From contig URNF01000108.1 of NCBI GenBank assembly GCA_900549155.1, forward strand, positions 1-7,224: a stretch of DNA of 7,224 bases, given 5' to 3'. Positions 1-6,977 of the stretch are shown here, piece after piece. The stretch's first letter is position 1; the number at the start of each line of letters is the position of its first letter. The stretch comes from an uncultured Oscillospiraceae bacterium (GTDB lineage Bacteria > Bacillota > Clostridia > Oscillospirales > Acutalibacteraceae). Made by a program: the position numbers and the translations under genes. The notes beneath the pieces were generated by a model. That model was given only the letters and a program-made list of their open reading frames with translations. It was not told where the DNA came from and made no database searches.

Positions 1-884
1 TAGCCGATCATGGCAGAGCCGAGAAAGTTCATGATGCGGTTGACGATGGACATACCCGCCACTGCCGCATCGCCGTAGATGCCGGTCATGCTGTTGAGAC
101 ACACGCCCGCCACGCTGGCAAAGCCCTGTCGGAAAAGAGAGGGCGAGCCGCCGAGGAATATTTCCTTATAATAGGCGGCGCACGGCGTAAACCGCAAAAG
201 CGACATGCGGATGTTTCCCCGCCTGCCGCAGACCGACAAGAGAATGACAAAACTGCAGATCTGTCCAATCAGTGTGGACAGCGCCGCGCCGCTCACACCC
301 ATATCACAGACAAACATGAAAAGCGGGTCGAGAATGACATTCAGAATGCCGCCGACGGTGATGCCGATCATGGCAAAGTTGGCGCTGCCCTGAAAGCGCA
401 GCTGGTTATTAAGCGTCAGCGAAGCAGTCATGAACGGTACACCGAGCAGGATATACCGCAGATATTCCTTTGTGTACGGCAGGATGGTCGGCGTTGAGCC
501 GAGCAGCATTGCCAGCGGTTCCAAAAATATGAACCCCAAAACAGCGATCAGCACCCCGAACAGAAACGAGGAGCAAAAGCCGGTCGCCGCCATTTTTTCC
601 GCTTCCTCTACATTTTGGCGACCGAGCATGCGCGATATGTAGTTGCCCGAACCGTGCCCGAAGAAAAAGCCGCACGCCTGTATGATCGCCATGAGTGAAA
701 AGGCAACGCCGATCGCGCCCGTGGCGCTGTTGTTGATGCGCCCTGCGAAAAAGGTGTCCGCCATGTTATAAAATGACGTGATGAGCATGCTGGCGATGGT
801 CGGCACAGACAGGCGCAAAACCAGCTTTTCCACGGGATCCTCGGTCAGATGCCGAAATTTTTTCTCGATCTGTGCATCGCTCAA
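1..884 (-). CDS. MATE family efflux transporter (C-terminal part outside the window)
   Basis: This is an inner-membrane, ion-coupled exporter of drugs or cations of the MATE family (DinF/NorM-like). The reading frame is open from 884 to the left edge and gives 294 residues of a family usually near 450, so roughly the last third is missing. The N-terminus carries the typical TEDPVEKL segment (residues 14-21), then a first membrane helix with SMLITSFYNMADTFF. Further family signatures are NNQLRFQGSA (159-168), a GGILNVILDPLFMF stretch and, opening the second half, VAGMSIVNRIM (275-285). I chose a TTG start because the protein aligns with family N-termini from there, a purine-rich AAAGGGG/GAGAGAGG stretch precedes it, and the first in-frame ATG (residue 33) lies inside helix 1. 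It begins 20 bases after the GNAT stop, so it is probably the last gene seen of the rlmD unit. The substrate cannot be told from sequence. Confidence 0.93.
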   Translation of the reverse strand, partial: MSDAQIEKKFRHLTEDPVEKLVLRLSVPTIASMLITSFYNMADTFFAGRINNSATGAIGVAFSLMAIIQACGFFFGHGSGNYISRMLGRQNVEEAEKMAATGFCSSFLFGVLIAVLGFIFLEPLAMLLGSTPTILPYTKEYLRYILLGVPFMTASLTLNNQLRFQGSANFAMIGITVGGILNVILDPLFMFVCDMGVSGAALSTLIGQICSFVILLSVCGRRGNIRMSLLRFTPCAAYYKEIFLGGSPSLFRQGFASVAGVCLNSMTGIYGDAAVAGMSIVNRIMNFLGSAMIG

Positions 885-904
885 CCCTCTCTCGCCCCTT
901 TCGG

Positions 905-1462
905 TCAGGTATCCTGTTTGGCAGTCATTTCCTGCCACCGCGCTCTCGACAGATAGGAAAAATGCACCGTCCGCACATCCCCCATCAGCTCGCAGGGGAC
1001 GTTTTCCTCTGTGTGATGAAAGAGAAAGCCGCACTTTTCCTGCACGCGTTTTGATTTTTCGTTTCCGTCATAATATCCGCACCACAGTCCCGTGCAGCCA
1101 AGCTCCGTGAAGGCGCGCCTTTGCAGCGCCCGCACGGCTTCCGGTATATAGCCGTTCCCCCAAAAGGGGACACCGATCCAATAGCCGATCTCCATTTCCG
1201 TGTCGGCGATGACGGTATGCGACAGCGCCGGTTTCATCAGACCGATGCTGCCGATCGCCGCCCCGTCGTCTTTCAGGCACACGGCATAGGTTTCGGGAAC
1301 GGACAGCACCTGCTTTATAATATCTACGCTGTTTTCCACGCTCGTATGTATCGGCCAACCCGCGATCGGTCCGACAGCGGGATCTTTCGCATAGGTGTAA
1401 AGGCTCTCCGCGTCGCTCACCCTCCACGGACGGAGCGTGAGTCTTTTTGTTTCGATAACCAT
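905..1462 (-). CDS. GNAT family N-acetyltransferase (RimJ/RimL-like)
   Basis: This is a 185-residue cytosolic acetyltransferase that uses acetyl-CoA to acetylate an amino group. The opening IETKRLTLRPWRVSDAE (residues 3-19) is the hallmark of the RimJ/RimL-type GNAT branch. Motif A, the acetyl-CoA pyrophosphate loop, is IGVPFWGNGYIPEAV (96-110), followed by NEKSKRVQEKCGF (134-146), the usual N-x-x-S-x-x-x-x-x-K-x-G-F block. The start at 1462 is preferred over an in-frame ATG at 1486: it gives the canonical N-terminus, has a GGAAAGAG ribosome site ahead, and lies two bases after the rlmD stop, which suggests translational coupling. The substrate is unknown. Being next to an rRNA methyltransferase hints at a ribosomal protein target, but resistance-type or small-molecule acetylation is equally possible. 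Confidence 0.9.
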   Translation of the reverse strand: MVIETKRLTLRPWRVSDAESLYTYAKDPAVGPIAGWPIHTSVENSVDIIKQVLSVPETYAVCLKDDGAAIGSIGLMKPALSHTVIADTEMEIGYWIGVPFWGNGYIPEAVRALQRRAFTELGCTGLWCGYYDGNEKSKRVQEKCGFLFHHTEENVPCELMGDVRTVHFSYLSRARWQEMTAKQDT

Positions 1463-1464
1463 TC

Positions 1465-2832
1465 TTACTCTCTTTCCAACAAACAAACCGACTCCACGTG
1501 CATCGTGCCCGGGAAAAGATCGACAGGCGTCACGCGTTTTGTCCCGTATCCGCGCTCTGCAAAGCGCGCAAGATCACGCGAAAGCGTTGCGGGATCGCAG
1601 GAGACATACACCACGCGCCGCGGCTGCATGGCGCACACCGTTTCAACCAGCGCCTCGTCGCAGCCCTTGCGCGGCGGATCCAGGATCACCACGTCTGGGC
1701 AAACCCCTTCCGCTTTCAGCGTCTCTGCCGCCTTTGCGGCATCAGTGCAAAGAAACCGCGCATTTTCGATCCCGTTTTGCCGCGCATTTTCCCGCGCATC
1801 CGCAATGGCGGGGGCGACAATGTCGGCGCCGATGAGCAGCCTTGCCTTGTGCGCCATCGTCAGCCCGATCGTACCGGTGCCGCAATAGAGATCAAGGAGC
1901 ACTTCGTTTCCGGTAAGCCCTGCTTCTTTTTGCGCCAAAAGATACAGCCGTTCTGCCTGTGTGCGGTTCACCTGATAAAACGAGCGCGGCGACAGCTTGA
2001 AGTGCAGCCCGCAAAGCTCGTCTGTGATGTATCCCTTGCCGCTGACCGTGTATTCTTCATCGCCCAATATCACGTTTGTGCGTGCGCGGTTGATGTTGAC
2101 GACCAGCGTGCAAAAGCCCTCGATCTTCTGTGTCAGAGCAGCGGAAAGTGCCTGTAAAGCGGGCAGCTTGCCGGTCGCCGCGACCAGACACACCATCACC
2201 TCGCCCGTTTTTTCGCCGTAGCGGATATAGATGTGCCGCAGCGTGCCGCTTCCCGTTTGCTCGTCATACGGCACAACGCCGTTTTTCGTCGCCCATTCCA
2301 GCACGACGCGCACAACATCCGCGAAAAAAGCGGGATGCAGGCAGCAGTCCGCCTGTGCGATCACCCTGTGGCTGCGCGCGGCATAAAACCCGGCTATGGG
2401 CTTGCCGTCCGCCGCTGCAACGGGATATTGCGCCTTGTTGCGATAGCGGTCGGGTGTTTTTGCACCGAGGATGTCTTGCGGTGCGACCGACAGCCCGCCG
2501 ATACGCTGCAGAGCGTCGGCAACCTTTTGCTGTTTATACCGCAGCTCCGCTTCATAGGAAACATGGCGCCACACACAGCCGCCGCATTTTTCATACACGG
2601 GGCAGGTGCGTCCGTCCGCACCGCAGCGGTCGGCAGACGCCGTCACAAGCTCCAGCATACGCCCATAGGCGAAGCGCTTTTCCGTTTTTTGTACACGGCA
2701 GGAAATGGTGTCGCCGACCGCCGTGTACGGCACAAAGACCGCCATGCCGTCATATCGTCCGACGCCGTTTCCCTCACCGGTCACGCCGGTGATCGTCAGC
2801 GGTATGATCTCATTTTTCGAAAGCATTTGCAT
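1465..2832 (-). CDS. rlmD: 23S rRNA (uracil-C5)-methyltransferase, RlmD/RumA (RlmCD) family
   Basis: This 455-residue SAM-dependent enzyme makes 5-methyluridine in 23S rRNA (U1939, and in Gram-positives often also U747 by the same RlmCD enzyme). The N-terminus is a TRAM-type RNA-binding domain (about 8-65, with GEGNGVGRYDG). Next come the 4Fe-4S ligands C77-x5-C83-GG-C86, with the fourth at C163 or C164. The SAM site is LLDLYCGTGTIGL (312-324). ILDPPRKG (383-390), the catalytic cysteine C412 in VVYVSCDPATLSRD, and the general-base glutamate E447 in MHVESV complete the active site. Length is normal. Two in-frame ATGs (2832 and 2826) lie 4 and 10 bases after a GAGG box, so the start is uncertain by two residues. 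It is the first gene of a unit with the GNAT and MATE genes and sits just beyond the hairpin that ends cdaA-cdaR. The choice between RlmD and RlmCD specificity is not resolvable here. Confidence 0.95.
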   Translation of the reverse strand: MQMLSKNEIIPLTITGVTGEGNGVGRYDGMAVFVPYTAVGDTISCRVQKTEKRFAYGRMLELVTASADRCGADGRTCPVYEKCGGCVWRHVSYEAELRYKQQKVADALQRIGGLSVAPQDILGAKTPDRYRNKAQYPVAAADGKPIAGFYAARSHRVIAQADCCLHPAFFADVVRVVLEWATKNGVVPYDEQTGSGTLRHIYIRYGEKTGEVMVCLVAATGKLPALQALSAALTQKIEGFCTLVVNINRARTNVILGDEEYTVSGKGYITDELCGLHFKLSPRSFYQVNRTQAERLYLLAQKEAGLTGNEVLLDLYCGTGTIGLTMAHKARLLIGADIVAPAIADARENARQNGIENARFLCTDAAKAAETLKAEGVCPDVVILDPPRKGCDEALVETVCAMQPRRVVYVSCDPATLSRDLARFAERGYGTKRVTPVDLFPGTMHVESVCLLERE

Positions 2833-2850
2833 ATATCCTCATTTTCAGCC

Positions 2851-2878
2851 GAAAAGCCTGTCAAACGACAGGCTTTTC
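2851..2878 (-). terminator. Intrinsic terminator of the cdaA-cdaR unit, directly ahead of rlmD
   Basis: A perfect 12-bp inverted repeat, GAAAAGCCTGTC and GACAGGCTTTTC, encloses a 4-base loop. It begins 4 bases after the cdaR stop on the minus strand. Read that way it is a GC-containing stem with A's on the 5' side and CTTTTC on the 3' side, the usual form of a Rho-independent terminator in which the U tract can pair with upstream A's. The symmetric A/T flanks mean it could also work on the plus strand, but no plus-strand gene ends here. Only 18 bases separate it from the rlmD start, so no full rlmD promoter fits between them. Confidence 0.8.
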
Positions 2879-2882
2879 AAAA

Positions 2883-4205
2883 TTATTTTGTAGCAACTGT
2901 TGTCAGCAGATCATATCCGACTGCTGTGTCACCGTAGTATACCCACACATTGGGGTAGTTCGGTAAGGTGACGCGCGTCACCAGCGTGCGCTGTCCGACG
3001 GTGGCATCTCCTTTGACATCCACCGTCACCTGCAGATCCGATGCCTTGATGCGGCTGATAACATTGGACGGTCCGCAAACGGTGATATTGCTCAGCGTTT
3101 TTTCCATGAGCGAAACCGAAACCCCTGCGGGACAGTTGGCAAATGTGGTGTTGCTGTCGGTCAGCTGCACCGACAGGTTCTTTGAACGAACGGCGCCGAG
3201 ATTGAATTTTGCTGTGATCTCCTGCACGCCGCCGAGAATTTTCAGCGAATCCGGCACTGTCAGTGCCAGCTTCTGATGCAGATTGTTCGGCGACAGATGG
3301 TCAAAGTCAAAGGTGCACAGGGTTGTGAGCTGTTCTTCAAAGCTGTCGATCACCGGCTGTGTGCCCCACAGTTCCAGATAAGACGGCGAGAAGGTGACAA
3401 GATTTTGCGCAGACGCATAAGCGGTCGGCGCATTCGTCAGCCGATAGGACAGCGTCACCTTGCGATAGAACAGCACCGGCACCGTGACGCGCACGCTGGC
3501 GTTTTCACTGTTCATGCTGCAATTTTTCAGCTCCGCCGTGTTGCCGTTGATGTCCACAGCCTTGAGCGTGGCGTCAAACACCCGCGTTTCGGAAAGCTGC
3601 GCCTCATCCTCCACGACCGCGACCACACCGGCAATTTCGTCCAACTCGGTTTTCGGGCCGCTGATGCGGATGGATTTGTCTTCCATCGCATCACTGGAGA
3701 CGACCGGTGTGCCGAGCTGATACTTCGCCGTGTCGGCGGAGGTGATCCCGTTGATCTGCGCCGTAACTTCAATGAGTTTTTCCGTCCATATGTCACAGGT
3801 GATGCTGGCAGCCGAAGGGTCAACGGACATGATCTCATAATCCGTCAGCTTTCCGTTTTTGGTTGCCTTCACCGTCAGATCGGAATATGTGCCGGGAGAA
3901 ATGACCGAGGTGGTGTCGGCGGTGAGGAGAATATCCTGCGCCGTCAGCTGTTCCACGACGGAGCGGCGACCGTATACCTTCACGGAAGCGGTCATGTTCT
4001 GCCCGTCCACGATGCGCATACCGAGCGTGTCAGCGGCGTAATCACCGAGGGTGACCGTCACGGGAACGCCGCTGATAGTGCGTTCTTGCTCATTGCTCGG
4101 TCCGTATACGACCACAGCCCAGATCACCACGGCAATGACCAGCGAAAAGATCATCACCAAACGGTCATTATGCAAAAAACGGTTCAGAGAAAACTTGTTG
4201 TTCAT
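2883..4205 (-). CDS. cdaR: CdaR, YbbR-domain regulator of the c-di-AMP synthase CdaA
   Basis: This 440-residue protein is anchored by one membrane helix (about residues 16-34, LVMIFSLVIAVVIWAVVVY), with the remainder outside the membrane. Four YbbR repeats are visible from their recurring strand-glycine-turn-helix core: KVYGRRSVVEQL (76-87), RISGPKTELDEI (180-191), LELWGTQPVIDSF (277-289) and ITVCGPSNVISRI (374-386). In Firmicutes, CdaR binds CdaA and adjusts cyclic di-AMP synthesis. The ATG overlaps the cdaA stop as ATGA (4-base overlap) and has a strong GGAGG site at 4214-4218 with 8 bases of spacing, so the two are translationally coupled. The gene usually next in this operon, glmM, is not downstream; a terminator and rlmD follow instead. 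Stop at 2883. Confidence 0.95.
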   Translation of the reverse strand: MNNKFSLNRFLHNDRLVMIFSLVIAVVIWAVVVYGPSNEQERTISGVPVTVTLGDYAADTLGMRIVDGQNMTASVKVYGRRSVVEQLTAQDILLTADTTSVISPGTYSDLTVKATKNGKLTDYEIMSVDPSAASITCDIWTEKLIEVTAQINGITSADTAKYQLGTPVVSSDAMEDKSIRISGPKTELDEIAGVVAVVEDEAQLSETRVFDATLKAVDINGNTAELKNCSMNSENASVRVTVPVLFYRKVTLSYRLTNAPTAYASAQNLVTFSPSYLELWGTQPVIDSFEEQLTTLCTFDFDHLSPNNLHQKLALTVPDSLKILGGVQEITAKFNLGAVRSKNLSVQLTDSNTTFANCPAGVSVSLMEKTLSNITVCGPSNVISRIKASDLQVTVDVKGDATVGQRTLVTRVTLPNYPNVWVYYGDTAVGYDLLTTVATK

Positions 4206-5077
4206 TTCTTTCTCCTCCCCCGCAGCTTTGAGCGCTTTTGCGTCGCATCATTCTCGGCAGAGACAAGCTCGTTGCTCAATTTCAGACGCAGCGATTCCGG
4301 CGTGAAATCCCGCTCCAAATTGCCGTTGATGGCGACGGAGATGTTGCCGGTCTCCTCCGAAACGATCACAACGACCGCGTCGGAATTTTCGCTCATGCCG
4401 ACACCGGCTCTGTGCCGTGTGCCGAGCTCGCGGCTGATGCGCTGATCGGACAGCGGCAAAATGCAGCCTGCGGCATACACCTTGCCGTCGCGAATGATCA
4501 TGGCGCCGTCGTGCAGCGGCGCTTTGTTGAAGAAAATGTTGCCGATGAGCTCGCCTGTCGGCTCGGCGTTCACCACCGTGCCGGTGTTGATGATCTCACC
4601 GAGCTTTGTGTTGCGTTCAAACACGATGAGCGCGCCCATTTTCAGCTGCTGCAGCGTGCGCACGCCGGCGGAAACTGCGGAAATGGCACGGTTGATCTGC
4701 TGCGTTTGCCGCTCCTTCTGTTCGCCGGAAAATATCCCGACAAGCGCGGGCAGACCGGAACGGGAGTTCGCGGTCTTTTCCAGCATGCGCCGCAGCTCCG
4801 GCTGAAAAATGACCACCAGCACCAAAAGGCCGTTGTCAAACAGCAGCTGCAGAATATACTTCACCGTGACAAAATGGCAAAGCCAGGAAAGCAGATACGC
4901 GACGACCAGCAGGAAAATGCCCTTAATCAGCTGCTCGGCACGGGAATCGCGGATCATGCGAATGACATAGTAAATGATCAGCGCGACCAGCAGAATGTCC
5001 AGGGTGTCTGTGATCCAATGGTAGGAAGAAAAGAAACCGACGACCGCATGCCATACCGTCTGAAAAAACTCCGTCAT
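4202..5077 (-). CDS. cdaA: CdaA, membrane-bound diadenylate cyclase (c-di-AMP synthase)
   Basis: This enzyme condenses two ATP into cyclic di-AMP, the messenger that controls potassium and osmolyte balance and cell-wall homeostasis. The protein has 291 residues. Three membrane helices lie at about 25-40, 50-66 and 75-91, then a linker, then the DAC catalytic domain (about 100-260). Both active-site motifs are intact: DGA at 190-192 (in PLHDGAMII) and RHR at 221-223 (in GTRHRAGVG). The C-terminus ends in a basic tail (KRSKLRGRRKK). The frame stays open upstream to an ATG at 5209, but the start at 5077 is chosen because it has an AAGGGGG site at good spacing and gives the usual CdaA N-terminus; an upstream start would lie inside the promoter and the preceding gene. 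It overlaps cdaR by 4 bases. Confidence 0.97.
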   Translation of the reverse strand: MTEFFQTVWHAVVGFFSSYHWITDTLDILLVALIIYYVIRMIRDSRAEQLIKGIFLLVVAYLLSWLCHFVTVKYILQLLFDNGLLVLVVIFQPELRRMLEKTANSRSGLPALVGIFSGEQKERQTQQINRAISAVSAGVRTLQQLKMGALIVFERNTKLGEIINTGTVVNAEPTGELIGNIFFNKAPLHDGAMIIRDGKVYAAGCILPLSDQRISRELGTRHRAGVGMSENSDAVVVIVSEETGNISVAINGNLERDFTPESLRLKLSNELVSAENDATQKRSKLRGRRKK

Positions 5078-5110
5078 TGCATTTCCCCCTTCCGAAAAAT
5101 ATACAATGAC

Positions 5111-5139
5111 ATTATACCATTCTTCCCTCAGCTTTGCAA
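5111..5139 (-). promoter_or_regulatory. Sigma-A type promoter of cdaA-cdaR with extended -10
   Basis: Read on the minus strand, a perfect TATAAT (5111-5116) is preceded by TGG, giving an extended -10 TGnTATAAT. A TTGCAA -35 box (5134-5139; 4 of 6 consensus bases) lies exactly 17 bases upstream. The -35 box lies inside the last codons of the cysteine desulfurase gene. Transcription would start about 7 bases below the -10, near 5104, giving a leader of roughly 27 bases that contains the cdaA ribosome site. This makes cdaA-cdaR able to be expressed apart from the upstream pair, although read-through from it is also possible since no terminator is seen between them. Confidence 0.8.
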
Positions 5140-6285
5140 CGCTTTTTGCGCAGTTTGTCGCAGAATTTTTATAACCCTCTGCGTCTCCTCGTCCGTCGTG
5201 AACACGCACGGCGCCAGACGCACCGTTCCGCCGTCCTGCGTGCCCATTTTCAGGTGTGCCAGCGGTGCACAGTGCAGTCCCGCACGCACCGCAACCCCCG
5301 CTTCGTTCAAAAGCGCCGCCGTTTTTTCGCTGGGAACGCCCTGCACGTTATAGGACAGCACGGGAACAAAGTGCGTTTCTGTGGGATATGGGGTGTAAAG
5401 CTGTATGCCTTGCATACTTTGCAATGCGCGATACACCGCGCCGATGTGCACAAGCTCCCTTTCGTGTATATGCTGTATTCCGACCGTTTTCACAAACTGC
5501 ATCCCTGCATACAGTCCGCAGATGCCCGCCGTGTTCGGCGTGCCGCTTTCAAGGTGATCCGGCAGATCGTCCGGCTGTCGCGGATCCATGGAACGACTGC
5601 CCGTGCCGCCCTCAATGAACGACGGCAGCGGGTATCTGCCGGAGGTGATGAGCATACCCGTTCCCATCGGTCCGTACAGTCCCTTGTGACCGGCAATGCA
5701 CAGAAAATCAATGTTGTCCCGCGCCATATCGATGGGCAGAACGCCCGCCGACTGTGCGGCATCCACGACAAACGGAATGCGGTGTTCCCGCGCGATCGCA
5801 CCGATCTGACGGATGGGCTGAATGCCGCCGAACACATTGGACGCATGCGAGCAGATGATCAGTCGCGTTTCGGCGGTGATGGCTTTTTCAAATTGCCGCA
5901 CTGTCTCGGCAGGATCTTCAAAGCATACGCGCGCCGCGGTATAGGTCACCTGCTTTTGCATGGAAAGCGCGTGCAGCGGACGCACCACGGCGTTATGCTC
6001 CACGTCCGAGATGACGGCGTTACCGCCGTTTGCGAGAATGCCTTTGACGACCATGTTCATCGCCATGGTGCAGTTGAGCGTGAATATCACGTTTTCCGGA
6101 CTGTCCGCGCCGAAAAGCTCTGCTGCCGTCTCACGACAGCGAAACACCGCTTCCGACGTGGCATATGCCATGGCGTGCCCGCCCCTGCCGGGGTTTGCAC
6201 CGTACTGCATGAGCGCCTGCGCCATCGCCTTTCTGACAGCATACGGCTTCGGAAAGGTCGTTGCCGCATTATCCCAATAAAACAC
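5128..6285 (-). CDS. Cysteine desulfurase family protein (class V aminotransferase)
   Basis: This is a 385-residue PLP enzyme of the fold-type I class V family, expected to remove sulfur from cysteine as a persulfide and pass it on (for Fe-S clusters, thio-modification or selenium handling). It starts YWDNAATTFPKP (3-14), the family opening. H97 in DVEHNA stacks on PLP; D175 and Q178 in VVDAAQSAG contact the cofactor; K201 in IAGHKGLYGPMGTG forms the Schiff base; C339 in VRAGLHCAPLAH is the persulfide cysteine. The short cysteine loop and RxGxHCAP context fit the group II (SufS-like) branch, most like the TIGR01977 subfamily. The start is GTG, 12 bases after the DUF3343 stop, and its AGGGGG ribosome site overlaps that stop codon, suggesting coupling. 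No sufU or iscU is in the window, so the acceptor is unknown; the adjoining DUF3343 protein is a candidate partner. Confidence 0.93.
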   Translation of the reverse strand: MFYWDNAATTFPKPYAVRKAMAQALMQYGANPGRGGHAMAYATSEAVFRCRETAAELFGADSPENVIFTLNCTMAMNMVVKGILANGGNAVISDVEHNAVVRPLHALSMQKQVTYTAARVCFEDPAETVRQFEKAITAETRLIICSHASNVFGGIQPIRQIGAIAREHRIPFVVDAAQSAGVLPIDMARDNIDFLCIAGHKGLYGPMGTGMLITSGRYPLPSFIEGGTGSRSMDPRQPDDLPDHLESGTPNTAGICGLYAGMQFVKTVGIQHIHERELVHIGAVYRALQSMQGIQLYTPYPTETHFVPVLSYNVQGVPSEKTAALLNEAGVAVRAGLHCAPLAHLKMGTQDGGTVRLAPCVFTTDEETQRVIKILRQTAQKALQS

Positions 6286-6297
6286 CCGCCGTTCCCC

Positions 6298-6516
6298 CTA
6301 TCTGCTTTCTTCCCGTGTCACGCGGACGCGGTTTTTCTGTAACACTCGCTGTGCGTGCATACCGTCCTGCATAACGGAAATACTGTAGCTGCAGCCCGCA
6401 GAGGCGTTCATATCGGTATTACGGCTCACATATGCCTGGATGCCCGCAGCGGCAAGCACCTCTTTGCCGCGCATTGCCGCCGTGATCGTCGGAACATAAA
6501 AGTTTCTGCCGTCCAT
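6298..6516 (-). CDS. Small DUF3343 (putative Se/S carrier-like) protein
   Basis: This 72-residue protein resembles the DUF3343 family, small proteins described as possible sulfur or selenium carriers. The N-terminal strand and helix (FYVPTITAAMRGKEVLAAAG, 6-25) are followed by a loop with one cysteine, C42, in SAGCSYSISV (39-48), and a C-terminal helix with VLQKNRVRV (58-66). Family members carry a conserved cysteine in a CG-like turn at this place; here the order is GC rather than CG. The start at 6516 has a GGGAGGG ribosome site 6 bases upstream; a longer in-frame start at 6585 would cover the promoter region and lacks support. The coupled downstream cysteine desulfurase supports a sulfur or selenium role, which remains inference. 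The family call rests on recall of the pattern, not on a search. Confidence 0.75.
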   Translation of the reverse strand: MDGRNFYVPTITAAMRGKEVLAAAGIQAYVSRNTDMNASAGCSYSISVMQDGMHAQRVLQKNRVRVTREESR

Positions 6517-6545
6517 CCTTGTCCCTCCCTCGCGTGCAGTTACTC

Positions 6546-6571
6546 TATACACAGTATATGCGGCGCGCCGC
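6546..6571. promoter_or_regulatory. Two adjacent palindromes in the divergent intergenic region
   Basis: The region between the DUF3343 start (6516) and the DUF1292 promoter contains TATAC-ACA-GTATA (6546-6558) and, two bases on, a perfect 12-bp palindrome GCGGCGCGCCGC (6560-6571). Read on the minus strand the first repeat contains TATACT, a 5-of-6 match to a -10 box, placed about 37 bases above the DUF3343 start, but no -35 box lies at 16-18 bases. The site may be the DUF3343-desulfurase promoter with an operator, or a DNA-binding site; neither is shown. Confidence 0.35.
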
Positions 6572-6598
6572 CTTTCGGTACGCACGCAAATTTTCCAC

Positions 6599-6627
6599 TT
6601 GACGGAGAGACATTTTCGCTATACAAT
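6599..6627 (+). promoter_or_regulatory. Sigma-A type promoter of the DUF1292 gene
   Basis: TTGACG at 6599-6604 (5 of 6 consensus) and TACAAT at 6622-6627 (5 of 6) are separated by exactly 17 bases. The start of transcription is expected near 6634. The leader would be short, with the ribosome site GGATAGGAG at 6644-6652 and 8 bases to the ATG at 6661. It is the only clear plus-strand promoter in the right end and may also serve the 6S-like RNA downstream. Confidence 0.8.
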
Positions 6628-6660
6628 AAAGGCAGAGATCAGAGGATAGGAGAATGGAAG

Positions 6661-6975
6661 ATGGAAGAATACGGACCGGATCTGGTATCCGTCATTGACG
6701 ATGAAGGAAACCAGCATCAATTTGAAATACTGGACGCCATCGAAACCGACGAGAGCCGCTATGTTGCGCTGACACCGGTGCACGACGATCCGCAGGAAGC
6801 GGTCGAGGACGACGGCGAGCTGATCGTTTTGGAAGTCGTGAACGAAAACGGCGAGGATCTTTTGGTGCCGATCGAGGACGACGACACCTTTGATGAGATC
6901 GCCGGCATCTTCGAGGAACGCCTTTCCGATCTTTATGAGATCGACGGTGCAGACGAAGACAGGGAAGAAAATTGA
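6661..6975 (+). CDS. DUF1292 family protein, highly acidic
   Basis: This is a 104-residue cytosolic protein of the DUF1292 family (B. subtilis YrzB type), whose function is unknown. The pattern VSVIDDEGNQHQFEILDAIE (9-28), then ALTPV (36-40), GELIVLEVV (52-60) and the closing DDDTFDEIAGIFEERLSDL (73-91) matches the family. It is strikingly acidic: 38 of 104 residues are Asp or Glu, with three Arg and no Lys. The start at 6661 follows an AGGAG site with 8 bases of spacing; an ATG at 6654 is in another frame, and the in-frame extension upstream has no ribosome site and crosses the promoter. In B. subtilis the homologue lies with the alaS-yrzL-yrrK group; those genes are not seen here. The gene stands alone between its promoter and the 6S-like RNA. 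Confidence 0.88.
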   Translation: MEEYGPDLVSVIDDEGNQHQFEILDAIETDESRYVALTPVHDDPQEAVEDDGELIVLEVVNENGEDLLVPIEDDDTFDEIAGIFEERLSDLYEIDGADEDREEN

Positions 6976-6977
6976 CC

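Noticed and set aside
2860..2876. TTGACA-like -35 box in the terminator hairpin on the minus strand
   Set aside because: No -10 box lies 16-18 bases downstream; the hexamer is part of the stem and loop.
1121..2937. Several plus-strand open frames opposite rlmD and the GNAT gene
   Set aside because: They overlap each other and the real genes, and look like no known protein; GC-rich codon use on the minus strand explains them.
3276..5353. Long plus-strand open frames (3276-4445 and 4238-5353) opposite cdaA and cdaR
   Set aside because: They lie fully antisense to intact, recognisable genes, are rich in His/Arg/Gln as shadow frames are, and have no ribosome site or family pattern.
5134..6342. 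402-codon plus-strand open frame opposite the cysteine desulfurase
   Set aside because: It is the reverse shadow of a gene with all active-site residues present; its composition is Arg/His-rich and low in complexity.
6355..6660. In-frame upstream extension of the DUF1292 gene to 6355
   Set aside because: It crosses the mapped promoter boxes and the start of the divergent gene, and gives a Cys/His-rich stretch unlike the family.
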